NCBI GenBank assembly: GCA_013076295.1
Contig: RQOL01000861.1
Location: 1,984,001-2,048,000 of the forward strand
Direction of reading: 5' to 3'
Length of the DNA stretch: 64,000 nucleotides
From: Sanderia malayensis
Taxonomy: Eukaryota > Cnidaria > Scyphozoa > Semaeostomeae > Pelagiidae
The notes under the pieces are model-generated. The model ran no database searches. It saw nothing but the letters and a program-made list of their open reading frames with translations, and was not told the origin of the DNA. A program made the position numbers and the translations under genes. Shown piece by piece: positions 1 through 13,549 of this stretch. Numbering within the stretch: the first letter of the stretch is position 1; each line of letters opens with the position of its first letter.

Positions 1-2049
1 ATGAACTTTATCATGTCTGTAAATACGTTTATCTGAGCAGGTATCGTATATTTTAACCGTCACGCAGGATATAAAGGAAAATACACGAACATTATCCCTC
101 GAAATCTTTCTTAATCATGACCTTGATTATAAAGCAATATTTCGATAATATATTTTCATTGTAACTGCGTGTGTTTTTCTGTTTTGTATTACTACACTGG
201 GTAGCTGTCTGAAAGAAATCACAACGTAGTGTCTCGTTTTTCATATTACAATATTGAATAAATGAGTTACTTAAACAACAGTGTATGCTATATTCGAAAA
301 TTGGTGTATAAAGAATTAGAAACAAGTACGAAAGCACAATCTGGAAGTAGAAACATGCATACGAGGCTGTTAATATCGATACGAGACAGGTTTACGCACG
401 TGTTTTTGTGTAAAAATTTGCACAGAAAATTGAAAAATATCGAAAATATTTATTGGCAATAAAGCATATGATTATATCTCGGGGGCATTAATATTCTAAA
501 TTCGGGATACATAGAAAAAATTAATCTATTTTCTTAACTTGAAATCGATGTTGACAGGCTACGAAGTGTGCCCACCCACATGGCTTCAAAAATCAAAATA
601 GATGTGTCAAAATAAATGCAATTAATTTTTGGGATTACGTTTTTGAAGAGTTTTTAAAGAAGTAAACACGAAAAATTACCACTAATTAAATCACAACGCC
701 AAATAGAAATAGCAACAATGATAATAAATGATAAACAGCCTTAGAGAAAAATACAAAATTTCTAAACTCACGTGTTGTGTCTGGTCCATAGCTTTCTTTC
801 CAGTTAATAAATCCACAAATAATCGTTACTTATTTTCCTTTTCTTTAACAATGTCTGCAAATAAAATGCACTACTTTTAGCGTCGATTAAAAACATTAAT
901 ATATTAGCTAAAACTTAAGGAATTAGGTTGGCGAAATACAGCTGCATATCGATGATATTGTGGTGAATGAAAATGAGACGTGGGCCTGGGTCTGCCTGCA
1001 AAATTTATCCGCTGAGAACAACTGGTTGTGGTTGCAAATGATTTTACGTAACTTAATTTTCTTTGAACGAATTTGAGAAACCGCAAGAGAATTTGGTCTT
1101 TGAGCACTTCTTTGTTTTCTTGGCCTCTTAGATTTTCAATATTTGCAAGAAAACACCAAAAGACCAAACGAACAGCTTTTGTTTATCTTTGCGTTCCGCA
1201 GATATTTCGTACGAATAATTTTCTATAGCTGCCTAATGAAAATCCCTGATCTTGTTTATCTTCACTTCTCACCGACAAAACACTGTGTATTTACAGAAAA
1301 CAAAAGCTGCTAGCATTCATGCAACATTCATGTAACAACACTGCTGGAAAAGATTCCAGTTTACTTTAACACGCAGAGATAAACATTTTGTGCAGTGATA
1401 AATTGATGTGCAGTGATAAATTAAATAGAATCGCTTTTCAAGATTCACTTCTCTCTGTTCTCTTTAATTATTTCCTAAATTTTCGACTTCGACTGGTGAA
1501 AAATTCCTTGAAATAAACCCAGCAAGGAATAGAAATTTCTTTGGCAAGGTCTTCTCCAATTCAAGGTTGAGCGATCAACCTCAAATTGACTTTGCTTTAA
1601 AGTTATTTTTGCCTTTTTGAATGTTAGGAATAAATAAGAAATAAAGACAGACAGTTGAGAAATAGAGAATTTGAAAACAGCCACAACCAAATAATAACAA
1701 AAGCAGAGAAACACGATAACGAGGCTACTAATATGTTACTGGAAAATCACTAGTAAATATTCATACTTGATTTTTCGACTACAACAACAAACTCATGAGT
1801 GCAAAAATGGGACAACAGTGAACAAAGTGCATACAAAATTAGCCAGGTTAAGAAAATTTGTACAAAGATTTGAGCAAAAGATTTGAAAAACACTGTATAT
1901 CTTTTGCATGTTACATATCACCATTCATACCAAAAGCAGACTGAGTCATTGACTATATTCTTCTTAAAGAAAGCCACATACTAAACTCGCAAACACACAT
2001 GATGATAATTACTGGACTTACTCTCCACGACACATTTTGAACGAACGTA
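1..2049. other. Intergenic, no gene recognised
   Basis: This is AT-rich sequence downstream of the thymosin gene. The open frames here are short, low in complexity or lack any recognisable domain, and no good exon borders accompany them. I see no RNA gene or clear repeat in this stretch. Confidence 0.5.
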
Positions 2050-2055
2050 TTTATT
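2050..2055 (-). terminator. Polyadenylation signal AATAAA of the thymosin gene
   Basis: TTTATT on the plus strand reads AATAAA on the minus strand, about 100 nt past the thymosin stop codon at 2153-2155. It is the first canonical signal downstream of that stop. The assignment is by position only. Confidence 0.5.
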
Positions 2056-2152
2056 TATGAAAGTCGCATAGTTACTGTTATTAAATGTATATCTGGGTCC
2101 ATTGACGATAACAAGACTATAGGGCCTTGGACATAGCTACATAACTTACGAT

Positions 2153-5100
2153 CTAAATAAGATTGCAAGATGATTTTTTGGATGGCTGTTTACCCTCAGC
2201 AGTTGGTAGCTTCTCTTTTTCAGCCGTCTCCACGTGTTTCAGCTTGCCATGATCAAAAGTTTTCACTTCTGCCCGGGTTTCTTTCGCTTCTTCGTCGATG
2301 ACTGGAAATAACAACAATTTAAGATGGCTTCAGTTAACGTAACGATCATATATAGTCATGAATATTTCATAAACACCAAAGAACAACACAATAAAAACAA
2401 TAATAGTACAACAACGCAAACAAAAATACAGTTTACGTTACAACAAGAACATCAGCCAGCAAACAAGAACAATAAACGAGAAAAACAACAAATATAAACA
2501 ACATTAACACCATAAACAAAATGGACAATACAAACAATATAAACATAAGCAAAGAATAAATAACAAAAACAAATATAAACAACATCAACAGCATCAACAA
2601 CATAAAGAACATAAAGAACATAAATAAAATGGACAACACAAACAACATAAACATAAGCAAAGAATAAACAACAAAAGCAAATATAAACAAATATAAACAA
2701 CATAAAAAACATAAAGAACATAAAGAACATAAATCAAATGGACAACACAAACAACATAAACATAAACAAAGAATAAACAACAAAAGCAAATATAAACAAA
2801 TATAAACAACATAAAAACATAAAGAACATAAAGAACATAAATCAAATGGACAACACAAACAACATAAACATAAACAAAGAATAAACAACAAAAGCAAATA
2901 TAAACAAATATAAACAACATAAAAAACATAAAGAACATAAAGAACATAAATCAAATGGACAACACAAACAACATAAACATAAGCAAAGAATAAACAACAA
3001 AAGCAAATATAAACAAATATAAACAACATAAAAAACATAAAGAACATAAAGAACATAAATCAAATGGACAACACAAACAACATAAACATAAACAAAGAAT
3101 AAACAACAAAAGCAAATATAAACAAATATAAACAACATAAAAAACATAAAGAACATAAAGAACATAAATCAAATGGACAACACAAACAACATAAACATAA
3201 ACAAAGAATAAACAACAAAAGCAAATATAAACAAATATAAACAACATAAAAAACATAAAGAACATAAAGAACATAAATCAAATGGACAACACAAACAACA
3301 TAAACATAAACAAAGAATAAACAACAAAAGCAAATATAAACAAATATAAACAACATAAAAAACATAAAGAACATAAAGAACATAAATCAAATGGACAACA
3401 CAAACAACATAAACATAAACAAAGAATAAACAACAAAAGCAAATATAAACAAATATAAACAACATAAAAACATAAAGGACATAAAGAACATAAATCAAAT
3501 GGACAACACAAACAACATAAACATAAACAAAGAATAAACAACAAAAGCAAATATAAACAAATATAAACAACATAAAAAACATAAAGAACATAAAGAACAT
3601 AAATCAAATGGACAACACAAACAACATAAACATAAGCAAAGAATAAACAACATAGGCAAACATAAACAAATATAAACAACATAAAAACATAAAGAACATA
3701 AAGAACATAAATCAAATGGACAACACAAACAACATAAACATAAACAAAGAATAAACAACAAAAGCAAATATAAACAAATATAAACAACATAAAAACATAA
3801 AGAACATAAAGAACATAAATCAAATGGACAACACAAACAACATAAACATAAACAAAGAATAAACAACAAAAGCAAATATAAACAAATATAAACAACATAA
3901 AAACATAAAGAACATAAAGAACATAAATCAAATGGACAACACAAACAACATAAACATAAGCAAAGAATAAACAACATAGGCAAACATAAACAAATATAAA
4001 CAACATAAAAACATAAAGGACATAAAGAACATAAATCAAATGGACAACACAAACAACATAAGCATAAGCAAAGAATAAACAACATAGGCAAACATAAACA
4101 AATATAAACAACATAAAAACATAAAGGACATAAAGAACATAAATCAAATGGACAACACAAACAACATAAACATAAGCAAAGAATAAACAACATAGGCAAA
4201 CATAAACAAATATAAACAACATAAAAACATAAAGAACATAAATCAAATGGACAACACAAACAACATAAACATAAGCAAAGAATAAACAACATAGGCAAAC
4301 ATAAACAAATATAAACAACATAAAAACATAAAGACATAAAGAACATAAATCAAATGGACAACACAAACAACATAAACATAAGCAAAGAATAAACAACATA
4401 GGCAAACATAAACAAATATAAACAACATAAAAACATAAAGAACATAAAGAACATAAATCAAATGGACAACACAAACAACATAAACATAAGCAAAGAATAA
4501 ACAACATAGGCAAACATAAACAAATATAAACAACATAAAAACATAAAGGACATAAAGAACATAAATCAAATGGACAACACAAACAACATAAACATAAACA
4601 AAGAATAAACAACAAAAGCAAATATAAACAAATATAAACAACATAAAAAACATAAAGAACATAAAGAACATAAATCAAATGGACAACACAAACAACATAA
4701 ACATAAGCAAAGAATAAACAACATAGGCAAACATAAACAAATATAAACAACATAAAAACATAAAGGACATAAAGAACATAAATCAAATGGACAACACAAA
4801 CAACATAAACATAAGCAAAGAATAAACAACATAGGCAAACATAAACAAATATAAACAACATAAAAACATAAAGGACATAAAGAACATAAATCAAATGGAC
4901 AACACAAACAACATAAACATAAACAAAGAATAAACAACAAAAGCAAATATAAACAAATATAAACAACATAAAAAACATAAAGAACATAAAGAACATAAAT
5001 CAAATGGACAACACAAACAACATAAGCATAAGCAAAGAATAAACAACATAGGCAAACATAAACAAATATAAACAACATAAAAACATAAAGGACATAAAGA

Positions 5101-8100
5101 ACATAAATCAAATGGACAACACAAACAACATAAACATAAGCAAAGAATAAACAACATAGGCAAACATAAACAAATATAAACAACATAAAAACATAAAGGA
5201 CATAAAGAACATAAATCAAATGGACAACACAAACAACATAAACATAAACAAAGAATAAACAACAAAAGCAAATATAAACAAATATAAACAACATAAAAAA
5301 CATAAAGAACATAAAGAACATAAATCAAATGGACAACACAAACAACATAAGCATAAGCAAAGAATAAACAACAAAAGCAAATATAAACAAATATAAACAA
5401 CATAAAAAACATAAAGAACATAAAGAACATAAATCAAATGGACAACACAAACAACATAAACATAAGCAAAGAATAAACAACATAGGCAAACATAAACAAA
5501 TATAAACAACATAAAAACATAAAGAACATAAAGAACATAAATCAAATGGACAACACAAACAACATAAACATAAGCAAAGAATAAACAACATAGGCAAACA
5601 TAAACAAATATAAACAACATAAAAACATAAAGGACATAAAGAACATAAATCAAATGGACAACACAAACAACATAAACATAAACAAAGAATAAACAACAAA
5701 AGCAAATATAAACAAATATAAACAACATAAAAAACATAAAGAACATAAAGAACATAAATCAAATGGACAACACAAACAACATAAGCATAAGCAAAGAATA
5801 AACAACATAAGCAAACATGAACAACAAAGGTAAACATAAATAATATAAAGTAACAATGTTAATCACATCTCACCCTCTTTGGTCGGTTTGACTGTTTTCT
5901 CTTCGGTTTCAACATGTTTAAGTGTCGTCTTCTCGAATTCCTTAATTGCGGAGCGGTCAGGAAGATCATTGGGCCTAAGCTCTTCTGTGAGTGTCTGCGG
6001 AGTGGGTAGGGTGTTCTTTTCATCGGTGTCTACGTGTTTCAACTTGGAATGGTCGAATTTCTTCACCTCTGCGCGCGAATCCGCCTCTTCTTCTTTGATT
6101 ACTGAATAAAATAGCAGTTTAAACAATAATGACATGGCTCAGGTAGATCCAGTATAGTTCATACTTTTAGGCATTTATAAATGTATTGATAACTTCAAAA
6201 AAATGATTCATTAACTATACCATCTGCTGTTGGCATGACATTCTTCTCTTGTGTTTCGACGTGTTTCAGTTTACTCGAGTCAAAAGATGCAACACCACTA
6301 ACATCTGGAAGTTCCTCTGGTCTCAATTCTTCTTTCAAGGTTTGAGGTGTTGGGAGAGGGTTCTTCTCTTCGGTCTCAACGTGTTTCAACTTTCCATGAT
6401 CGAAAGATTTCACTTCTGCACGAGAATCAGCGGCTTCCTCCTGAATAACTGTAAAATAATCAAAAATGCTAACAAAACAACCATACAAAGGATGTAAATG
6501 TCATAATTCAATCATACATCTATATCAGAAAATTCTATACCCAGAGCACAGAAATAGAAAACCAATTTATAGAATAATTTACCATCTGCTGTTGGCATGA
6601 CATTCTTCTCTTGTGTTTCGACATGTTTCAATTTACTTGAATCAAAAGATGCAACACCACTGACATCTGGAAGTTCTTCTGGTCTCAATTCTTCTTTCAA
6701 AGTTTGCGGGGTTGGGAGAGGGTTTTTCTCTTCTGTTTCTACATGTTTCAACTTGCCATGATCGAAAGATTTCACTTCTGCACGAGAGTCTGTTGCTTCT
6801 TCCTTAATAACTAAAAAAATGAAAGTATTGATGCATTAGGTATTGTTGATCATCTTTCAGAATGGATAGTGCATGAAGTAGGCGGAATGAATCTGCAATA
6901 ATGATAAGCGCAAAGAAGATAAGACTCAAGTCTTTAACTATACCATCAGCTGTTGGCATGACATTCTTCTCTTGTGTTTCGACATGTTTCAATTTACTTG
7001 AATCAAAAGATGCAACACCACTGACATCTGGAAGTTCTTCTGGTCTCATTTCTTCCTTCAAAGTTTGAGGTGTTGGGAGAGGGTTCTTCTCCTCTGTCTC
7101 CACGTGTTTCAACTTTCCATGATCGAATGATTTCACTTCTGCACGAGACTCTGTTGTTTCCTCTTGAATAACTGTAGTAAGACAATCAAAAACGCTAGTA
7201 AAACAACAATACAAAAGACGTAAATATCATAATTAAATCAAAATTTTGTGCAAGAAAGATTTGTAGCTGAAATCAGAGCACAGAAAGAGAAAATCTACAT
7301 TTCTACAATAATTTACCATCAGCTGTTGGCATGACATTCTTCTCTTGTGTTTCGACATGTTTCAATTTGCTGGAATCAAAAGATGCAACACCACTAACAT
7401 CTGGAAGATCTTCTGGTCTCAATTCTTCCTTCAAAGTTTGTGGAGTTGGCAATGGGTTCTTCTCTTCTGTTTCTACATGTTTCAACTTGCCATGATCGAA
7501 AGATTTCACTTCTGCGCGAGACTCCGTTGCTTCTTCCTTGATCACTGTGGAAATCAGAAATCAGAAAGCATTAAAGTATTAGCCTGAAAAAGAAATAGTA
7601 AAGACGAGATAAAGATGTTGTTATAGTGTCATCTTCGTTCATGACCAAAATCTGTGGATCAAACAAGTGAATATAAAAGCAAAGCGGAAGTTCGTAAGCG
7701 TAAACGCCGCGTGCCGCGCTATAAGTGCCGCGCGAATAATGACGTCGTGCAATGGGGTTATTGCACATGAAAAATGCCGTTCTGCCAAAATCATGCAGAC
7801 TCGACCTAGAACTTTCTGTTTGAATTATTCCGCAAAGTAATCTTTGCAAAGCAAAGGATTTTCTTCAGCAATCACACCCCCGTGACCTCTCTCTTGCAAT
7901 CCCAATTTGCTACGGCATTGGGCAATGCTGACGGGGGTAGGGTGGAGGTGAATTGAAGACCTTACCCTCGAGAGTGGGTAATAGGTTCCTCTCCCTAACC
8001 TCGACGTGTTTGAGCAGCTTGCAATCAAAAAACCTGATACCGGACAAGTCTGGCAATTGTTCCGGACGCATTTCCGCTTTCAAAGTCTGTGGTGTCGGTA

Positions 8101-11100
8101 GCGGGTTTTTCACACGTGTCCGGACCCGTCTCAATTTGGAAATATCAAATGATTTCACTTCAGTTCGACATTCAAAGGCCTCCCTCTTGATCACTGCAAA
8201 AAATAAACAAAAATAAACGATGATTTTCAAACCAAATTAAACCAAAACAATTCTAGATAAATCGTGATATCACGAGTGACTTTAGACCGAGACTTTCCTG
8301 GTTCGCCTGACAGTTGTTTTGAAATCGACTCGTGCATTTTGGCAAAGTATAAACCAACCGAAAAAGGACCTTACGAGAGGCATACGAACGAGAACTGAAT
8401 AAAACACTGAGTAAAAAGATAAAACAAGGAAGCCGATCATAACAACGTCATTACGTTATCATTGACAATCAAATTGTGGCTTTTAAAATCTGATTAGTGA
8501 CAAAGGGCTTCCTGTGTGCTCGAATTCAACTGCGCAAAAATCGGTGGAGCAGAAAGACAATCAAATGAAAACAATTAATGAAATTAAAGAACGGAACTTC
8601 AAGGAACAGGCTCGTCATGGGATTACGTCATTTCTTAATATCGGTAAACTCCTTCGCAGTGAAACGAGAAGTGTTCGATTTTGCCACAAAAGGAGTCAGG
8701 GCACAGCGGAAGTTTGGTGAGGTGATTCGGAAAAATGTAGCGAGGAGACGGATGACAAATATGGGCATGATATTGAAGCAGATATCGCGAAATAATTTTT
8801 ATTCCATTTTAGGATTGAAATTTCTACTGGCTCTGACTGTATTAGGAAATTGCAATAAATACATATTTTTACAGATGATTTGTTTTGATTAATATAATAA
8901 TAATAAAATTTTCCCTGTGATCTCTCGTGGAATATAGGTTAAATCCAATGCTGGTCGTTAAAGAAAATTTCAATGACAAGGAAGACGTTATTATCGGAAG
9001 GGCATGTTTTGGTTGTGTGAAGGGTGGGAAGTGAGACAAAGGGCCTAAGCCGGGGTAGCGCAGGACTTCAGTCATAACTAACAAACAGAGAAAGCAGATA
9101 ACGACAATAATCAAAATTAATAACACTTAGCAATAACGTGGAACAGTATGCGTAGACTTAAACTCGGAAACTACTTACTATCCTAATAAACTCTAAATTG
9201 CCCGTTATAAATGCGAAATTGTCAAATTTCACAATAGAAAAGGAAGGGTGAAAGGGTCGTGATGTAGCAATGGACGAGAGAGGTGTATAAATGTCTTTTA
9301 AAAATAAAAACAAGAAATAAATAAAAACAAAGATATTACCTTTTCAGATGTGCACTCTGGTTGATCTGGTTCACGGACTTGCGTGTTTCATAACGCCATC
9401 GCCACGATCTTTGGTTTTTCGTATTGAAAAAAATTCAAACCCACGACTTACACATCGAAATCGACCAATATATGTGTGTACGTAGAATGCATGATTAAGA
9501 CGATGTTGAGAGTGGTGATGAAAAATCTAAATAATATGACAAAGGAAGAAAGTCTTGCTGACAGAAGAAGTATGAAATCAAACCAAATAAGCACCAAGAC
9601 AAGAGCAACAAGGGCAGAAGCGAAAAGGAGAGTCTCCCCCACCCCCACACATTATCTCCAATTGACAAGCAATGCAGCACTGGAAGCAATACAACAGACC
9701 AATTTTCATTGGAATTCAGACACAACGGGCTTTCGAGGAAACGAGAATTACGTCGCTGTATGACTGGGACTTGTGAAACAGTTGGGAATCATTTCAATAT
9801 GGATCAGTCCGCAGTTCGAAACTGTCCAGATTCAACTGCAAAAAAACTGGAATGCAATCCACAAGATTATCGGCTGCATTGAGGATCCAGCAAGACTAGC
9901 ATCTAGTAGAAAACACCGGTAAAATAAGACATGATTGAGTTGAATTCATTGCTCATCTAGTTGGCCATTCTGTGGAATCTGACGACCAATTCATGCATGG
10001 AAATTTCGGAAAAATAAATGATTTTGAAACGTTAACGGTCAGTCGATCAAATGGTTGCTTGGAAAGAAATAGGTGTTTAGCTCTTTTAGTTGATTTTTAG
10101 TTGCATTATATTCAGTTTGTGATTCTGTCGATACAAGGATTAATGTGATAGCGGGGAACGCGCTTCAGCCGCGCTAAAAAATAGCCGCGCGAAGAAGTTA
10201 TTAACAAACGCGGGTGCTTGATTTCGCATCGTCGATATTCGAAAGAGTGGCAAGAAACAAAAACTTACCATCAGCTGTTGGCATGACATTCTTCTCTTGC
10301 GTTTCGACATGTTTCAGTTTACTTGAATCAAAAGATGCAACACCACTGACATCTGGAAGATCTTCTGGTCTCATTTCTTCTTTCAAGGTTTGAGGGGTTG
10401 GGAGAGGATTCTTCTCTTCGGTCTCAACGTGTTTCAACTTTCCATGATCGAAAGATTTCACTTCTGCACGAGAATCAGCGGCTTCTTCCTTGATCACTGT
10501 GGAAATAAAAAAACAAGTTGGTCTCGGAATTTTCGAAAAACGAAACCCCCTTTCGAAACGGGAACTATAATAAAACCCAATTCTCTATTAAGACCCCTTT
10601 ATTTTCAAATTGCAAAGGCCGACGAAATTGTAATTAATTAAACGTTAAAAGTTACAAACCATTTTGCGGTTATTTCACAAGAATATTCTTCCGAGGCTTG
10701 TTTAAGAATTTTATTGAGCCCCACTCCCTAATAAACCTCTTTCTAGAGCGTCAAAAATTAAATAAGCCCCCAGGGCTTAATGGAGTTTTTATAGCGTCCC
10801 AAACAATTTGAAAATAGAGGAGCAAAGATTTGAAAATGAAAGAGATCATAATTCCAATTGGAGTAAATACAAATAATCTTCATATCATAGACAACAATAC
10901 CATCAGCTGTTGGCATGACATTCTTCTCTTGTGTTTCGACATGTTTCAATTTGCTGGAATCAAAAGATGCAACACCACTAACATCTGGAAGATCTTCTGG
11001 TCTCAATTCTTCTTTCAAGGTTTGAGGGGTTGGCAATGGGTTTTTCTCTTCTGTCTCCACATGTTTCAGCTTGCCATGATCGAAAGATTTCACTTCAGCA

Positions 11101-13549
11101 CGAGAATCGGTGGCTTCTTCCTGAATAACTGTAAAAATATCAAAAATGCTAACAAAACAACCATACAAAGGACGCAAATGTCATAATTTAATCATACATT
11201 TATATCACAAAACTTTATACCCCGAGCACAAAAATAGAAAATCAATTTATAAAATAATTGATTTTTATATTTATACTCTCGTTTTTTTACTTATTATATT
11301 GTATTTTGTATGTAGTTGAAATTTTTAAAATGAAATGAAACTTTTAAAAAAAACAAAAAAAAAATTTATAAAATAATTTACCATCTGCTGTTGGCATGAC
11401 ATTCTTCTCTTGTGTTTCGACATGTTTCAATTTACTTGAATCAAAAGATGCAACACCACTAACATCTGGAAGTTCTTCTGGTCTCATTTCTTCCTTCAAA
11501 GTTTGAGGTGTTGGGAGAGGGTTCTTCTCCTCGGTCTCCACGTGTTTCAACTTGCCATGATCGAATGATTTCACTTCGACTCTGGAGTCAACAGCCTCGT
11601 CTTTGATAGCTAAAAATGAAACAGAGGCTGCATATTACACCCCACTGGCTTTATCTGCACGAACGTAAACAAGTTAAAAAAACTCGTAAAAAATAAGATG
11701 CACATGACGCAAATAAGCGGCGCCCACTCTTTTAAACGCCCTTTCCAATTAGTACACTTTTTCTGTAAGAATACCTAATTTGTTGTTTAACCTAAATATT
11801 TTTAAAATTTTCCAAGTTTGAGGCAATATTCTTATAAGAAAGAGTTACATTACAAGAACACTTTGGGATGGAAAACAGCAAAAAAATAACTATTGTATAT
11901 CAAGATAATATAAGAGATCTTGGGTTACCCACATTATAATCTAAAGCTTACAAGCTGATAGGTTTATCAGCGTGAATATATGTTAATAATTTAAGAAGCT
12001 TGCTTATTGAATAATATATAACATTATCTTTCCCATAGTATAACAAAAACGGGGTTAATAGAATATTATTCAGATCATATTTGCATACTTTGAATAACTC
12101 AAGTGTACAACCACAAGTTTAAGGCATAAATAATTTCAAACCACCTCGCACCACATTAAATATTTCTTTATTTTGAAGTCTGCAATTCATAAAGGCGCGG
12201 GCTGGGGCGAAATAATTACGTAATCTACTTTACTCCTGCCCACCTATTTAATTGCATTCAATTCAATTGAGTCTAGACGACGGTGTGAGTAAAAGGCCTA
12301 GATGAATTTGAAGAAGAGCTGATCTTCATTATTGGCTGCTTTGCTTTTTACCACAATATTATTAGCCACATATCTAAACCTGTGTTGTGTTATCAGAATA
12401 ATTCATGCCAGGCAGAATAAAAACGAAGCACATGAATAACACCTGCCCTTTTAATCTGAAAACAAGAGGGCCTTTGAGGCAATGAATTCCAAACAACAAA
12501 GCTGTGGTTTCTTGTTATTATAAGCCGGGAAATAAACTCAGCTCTGTTCAAAGATGTGATGATCTTAATATTCTACTTTTATCGAAAAAATAACAATGCG
12601 TTATGTAGTGGATACTAGCAAAGGACACTGTGATAGGAAACAAATCTCAATAAAAAGCTGTAGAAAGTGAAGAGAAGTGGGTTGTGGACACTGCATGGCT
12701 CAGCTTGATTTAACGAACTTGCTGTTCTCATTCTGACCATCCTCAGATTATACGAATTAGACAGACAATATGTAACAATCTCATACGAAAATATAAATAT
12801 TGAAAGTCTATATATCAATGTTTTGGAAAGATACGAGATGAATGGGAAAATCTGAAAAATTCTCAAGTAATTAGGCGCATGACATTTTATGATTGACTTC
12901 GATACGAGGGGATGTGTTGTTTATTTGTGACTAATATTTAAAGGCCTTCCACGGAAACATTAGCACAGGTACTCGATAGTTTTGTTCGTAAAAATGTGGG
13001 CGTAACATGCAACGCTTGCATTGACAAACAATGCCGATGCACTGCACGGCATGAAATAAACATTTCTTCCCAAAGAAAATATCCCGGGCTATTTTACCAC
13101 ACACATCAGATTTAGTTATGTACGAATCCAGTCTTTACCATAGCCAAAATGTATACAGAATGATACAAGTAAATTGCGAAATAAATCGAAAGAAGGCGTC
13201 GTCCATACCATCTTCAACGAAGCGGAAGCAAAACAAGGCACGAAAAAACTAAAAAATTTAAACCAGCAGCAAAATATATTGTCCAGCTTGCAAATCGTAC
13301 CGTATACTATTTAATTACGATTTCATCTGTTAAATAATGAATGGTGTAATAGATAGAGGTTATATTTCACTAAACAGAGCGAAGAAGAAAGTATATTTAC
13401 AACCTAGTGGTATGGCCTAATTTGGAAACAACTTCCTTCAATCACTTACCTTGACTTGTAGGCAGTGGGTTTTTTTCTTCTGTCTCAACATGCTTCAGAT
13501 TGCCTGAATCAAACGACTCGATTTCGGTGAGAGAAGGTTTATCGCTCAT
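2153..13549 (-). CDS. Multi-repeat beta-thymosin protein, 20 thymosin repeats, 11 exons
   Basis: Exons on the minus strand: 13549-13450, 11609-11382, 11128-10901, 10496-10269, 8193-7966, 7544-7317, 7171-6944, 6810-6583, 6448-6221, 6101-5874 and 2301-2153. All have GT-AG borders and join in phase 1; the joined CDS is 2301 nt, 766 aa. The start is [14 protein letters not shown], typical of a beta-thymosin N terminus. Exon 1 and the last exon each carry one repeat; each 228-nt middle exon carries two 38-aa repeats centred on LKHVET followed by EEKNPLPT or QEKNVMPT. Known role of the family: the LKKTET-like motif binds actin monomers; multi-repeat forms (Drosophila ciboulot, C. elegans tetrathymosin, Hydra thypedin) can promote or buffer actin assembly in the cytoplasm. 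There is no signal peptide. Exon 5 is strongly diverged. Several introns are near copies of one another (6449-6582, 7172-7316, start of 11129-11381), so exon plus intron blocks were duplicated. The last exon ends in a short lysine/serine tail. The family call is certain; the exact orthologue is not. Confidence 0.93.
2440..5835. repeat. Intronic minisatellite, about 31 units of ~109 bp
   Basis: Tandem units of about 109 bp (108-109) fill most of the last intron of the thymosin gene. The plus strand is almost only A and C with few T and G, so the transcribed (minus-sense) RNA is U-rich. Two unit types alternate: one with AAAAGCAAATATAAAC and one with ATAGGCAAACATAAAC at the same position. Smaller changes (one versus two copies of CATAAAGAA, AAGAACAT versus AAGGACAT) also shuffle between units. 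Minus-strand open frames of up to 572 codons run through the array only because the unit has no stop in any minus frame; they are not genes. Confidence 0.95.
8194..10268. other. Thymosin intron 4, no gene recognised
   Basis: This intron lies between thymosin exons 4 and 5. Short open frames on both strands (for example 8514-8720 and 9476-9763) have no domain and no supporting splice sites. A GC-rich patch with repeated GCCGCGC words lies near 10150-10200, and a similar one lies near 7700-7760 in the next intron; it may be a remnant of a small mobile element. Confidence 0.45.
11610..13449. other. Thymosin intron 1, no gene recognised
   Basis: This is the first intron of the thymosin gene, 1.84 kb. 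It is AT-rich with no recognisable coding potential, RNA gene or repeat. First introns often hold enhancers, but nothing specific can be pointed to. Confidence 0.5.

Noticed and set aside
2433..5856. Long minus-strand open frames (up to 572 codons) of Phe/Leu/Cys/Val-rich sequence resembling membrane proteins
   Set aside because: They follow the 109-bp minisatellite in all three frames and the unit simply lacks minus-strand stops. They also lie inside a thymosin intron.
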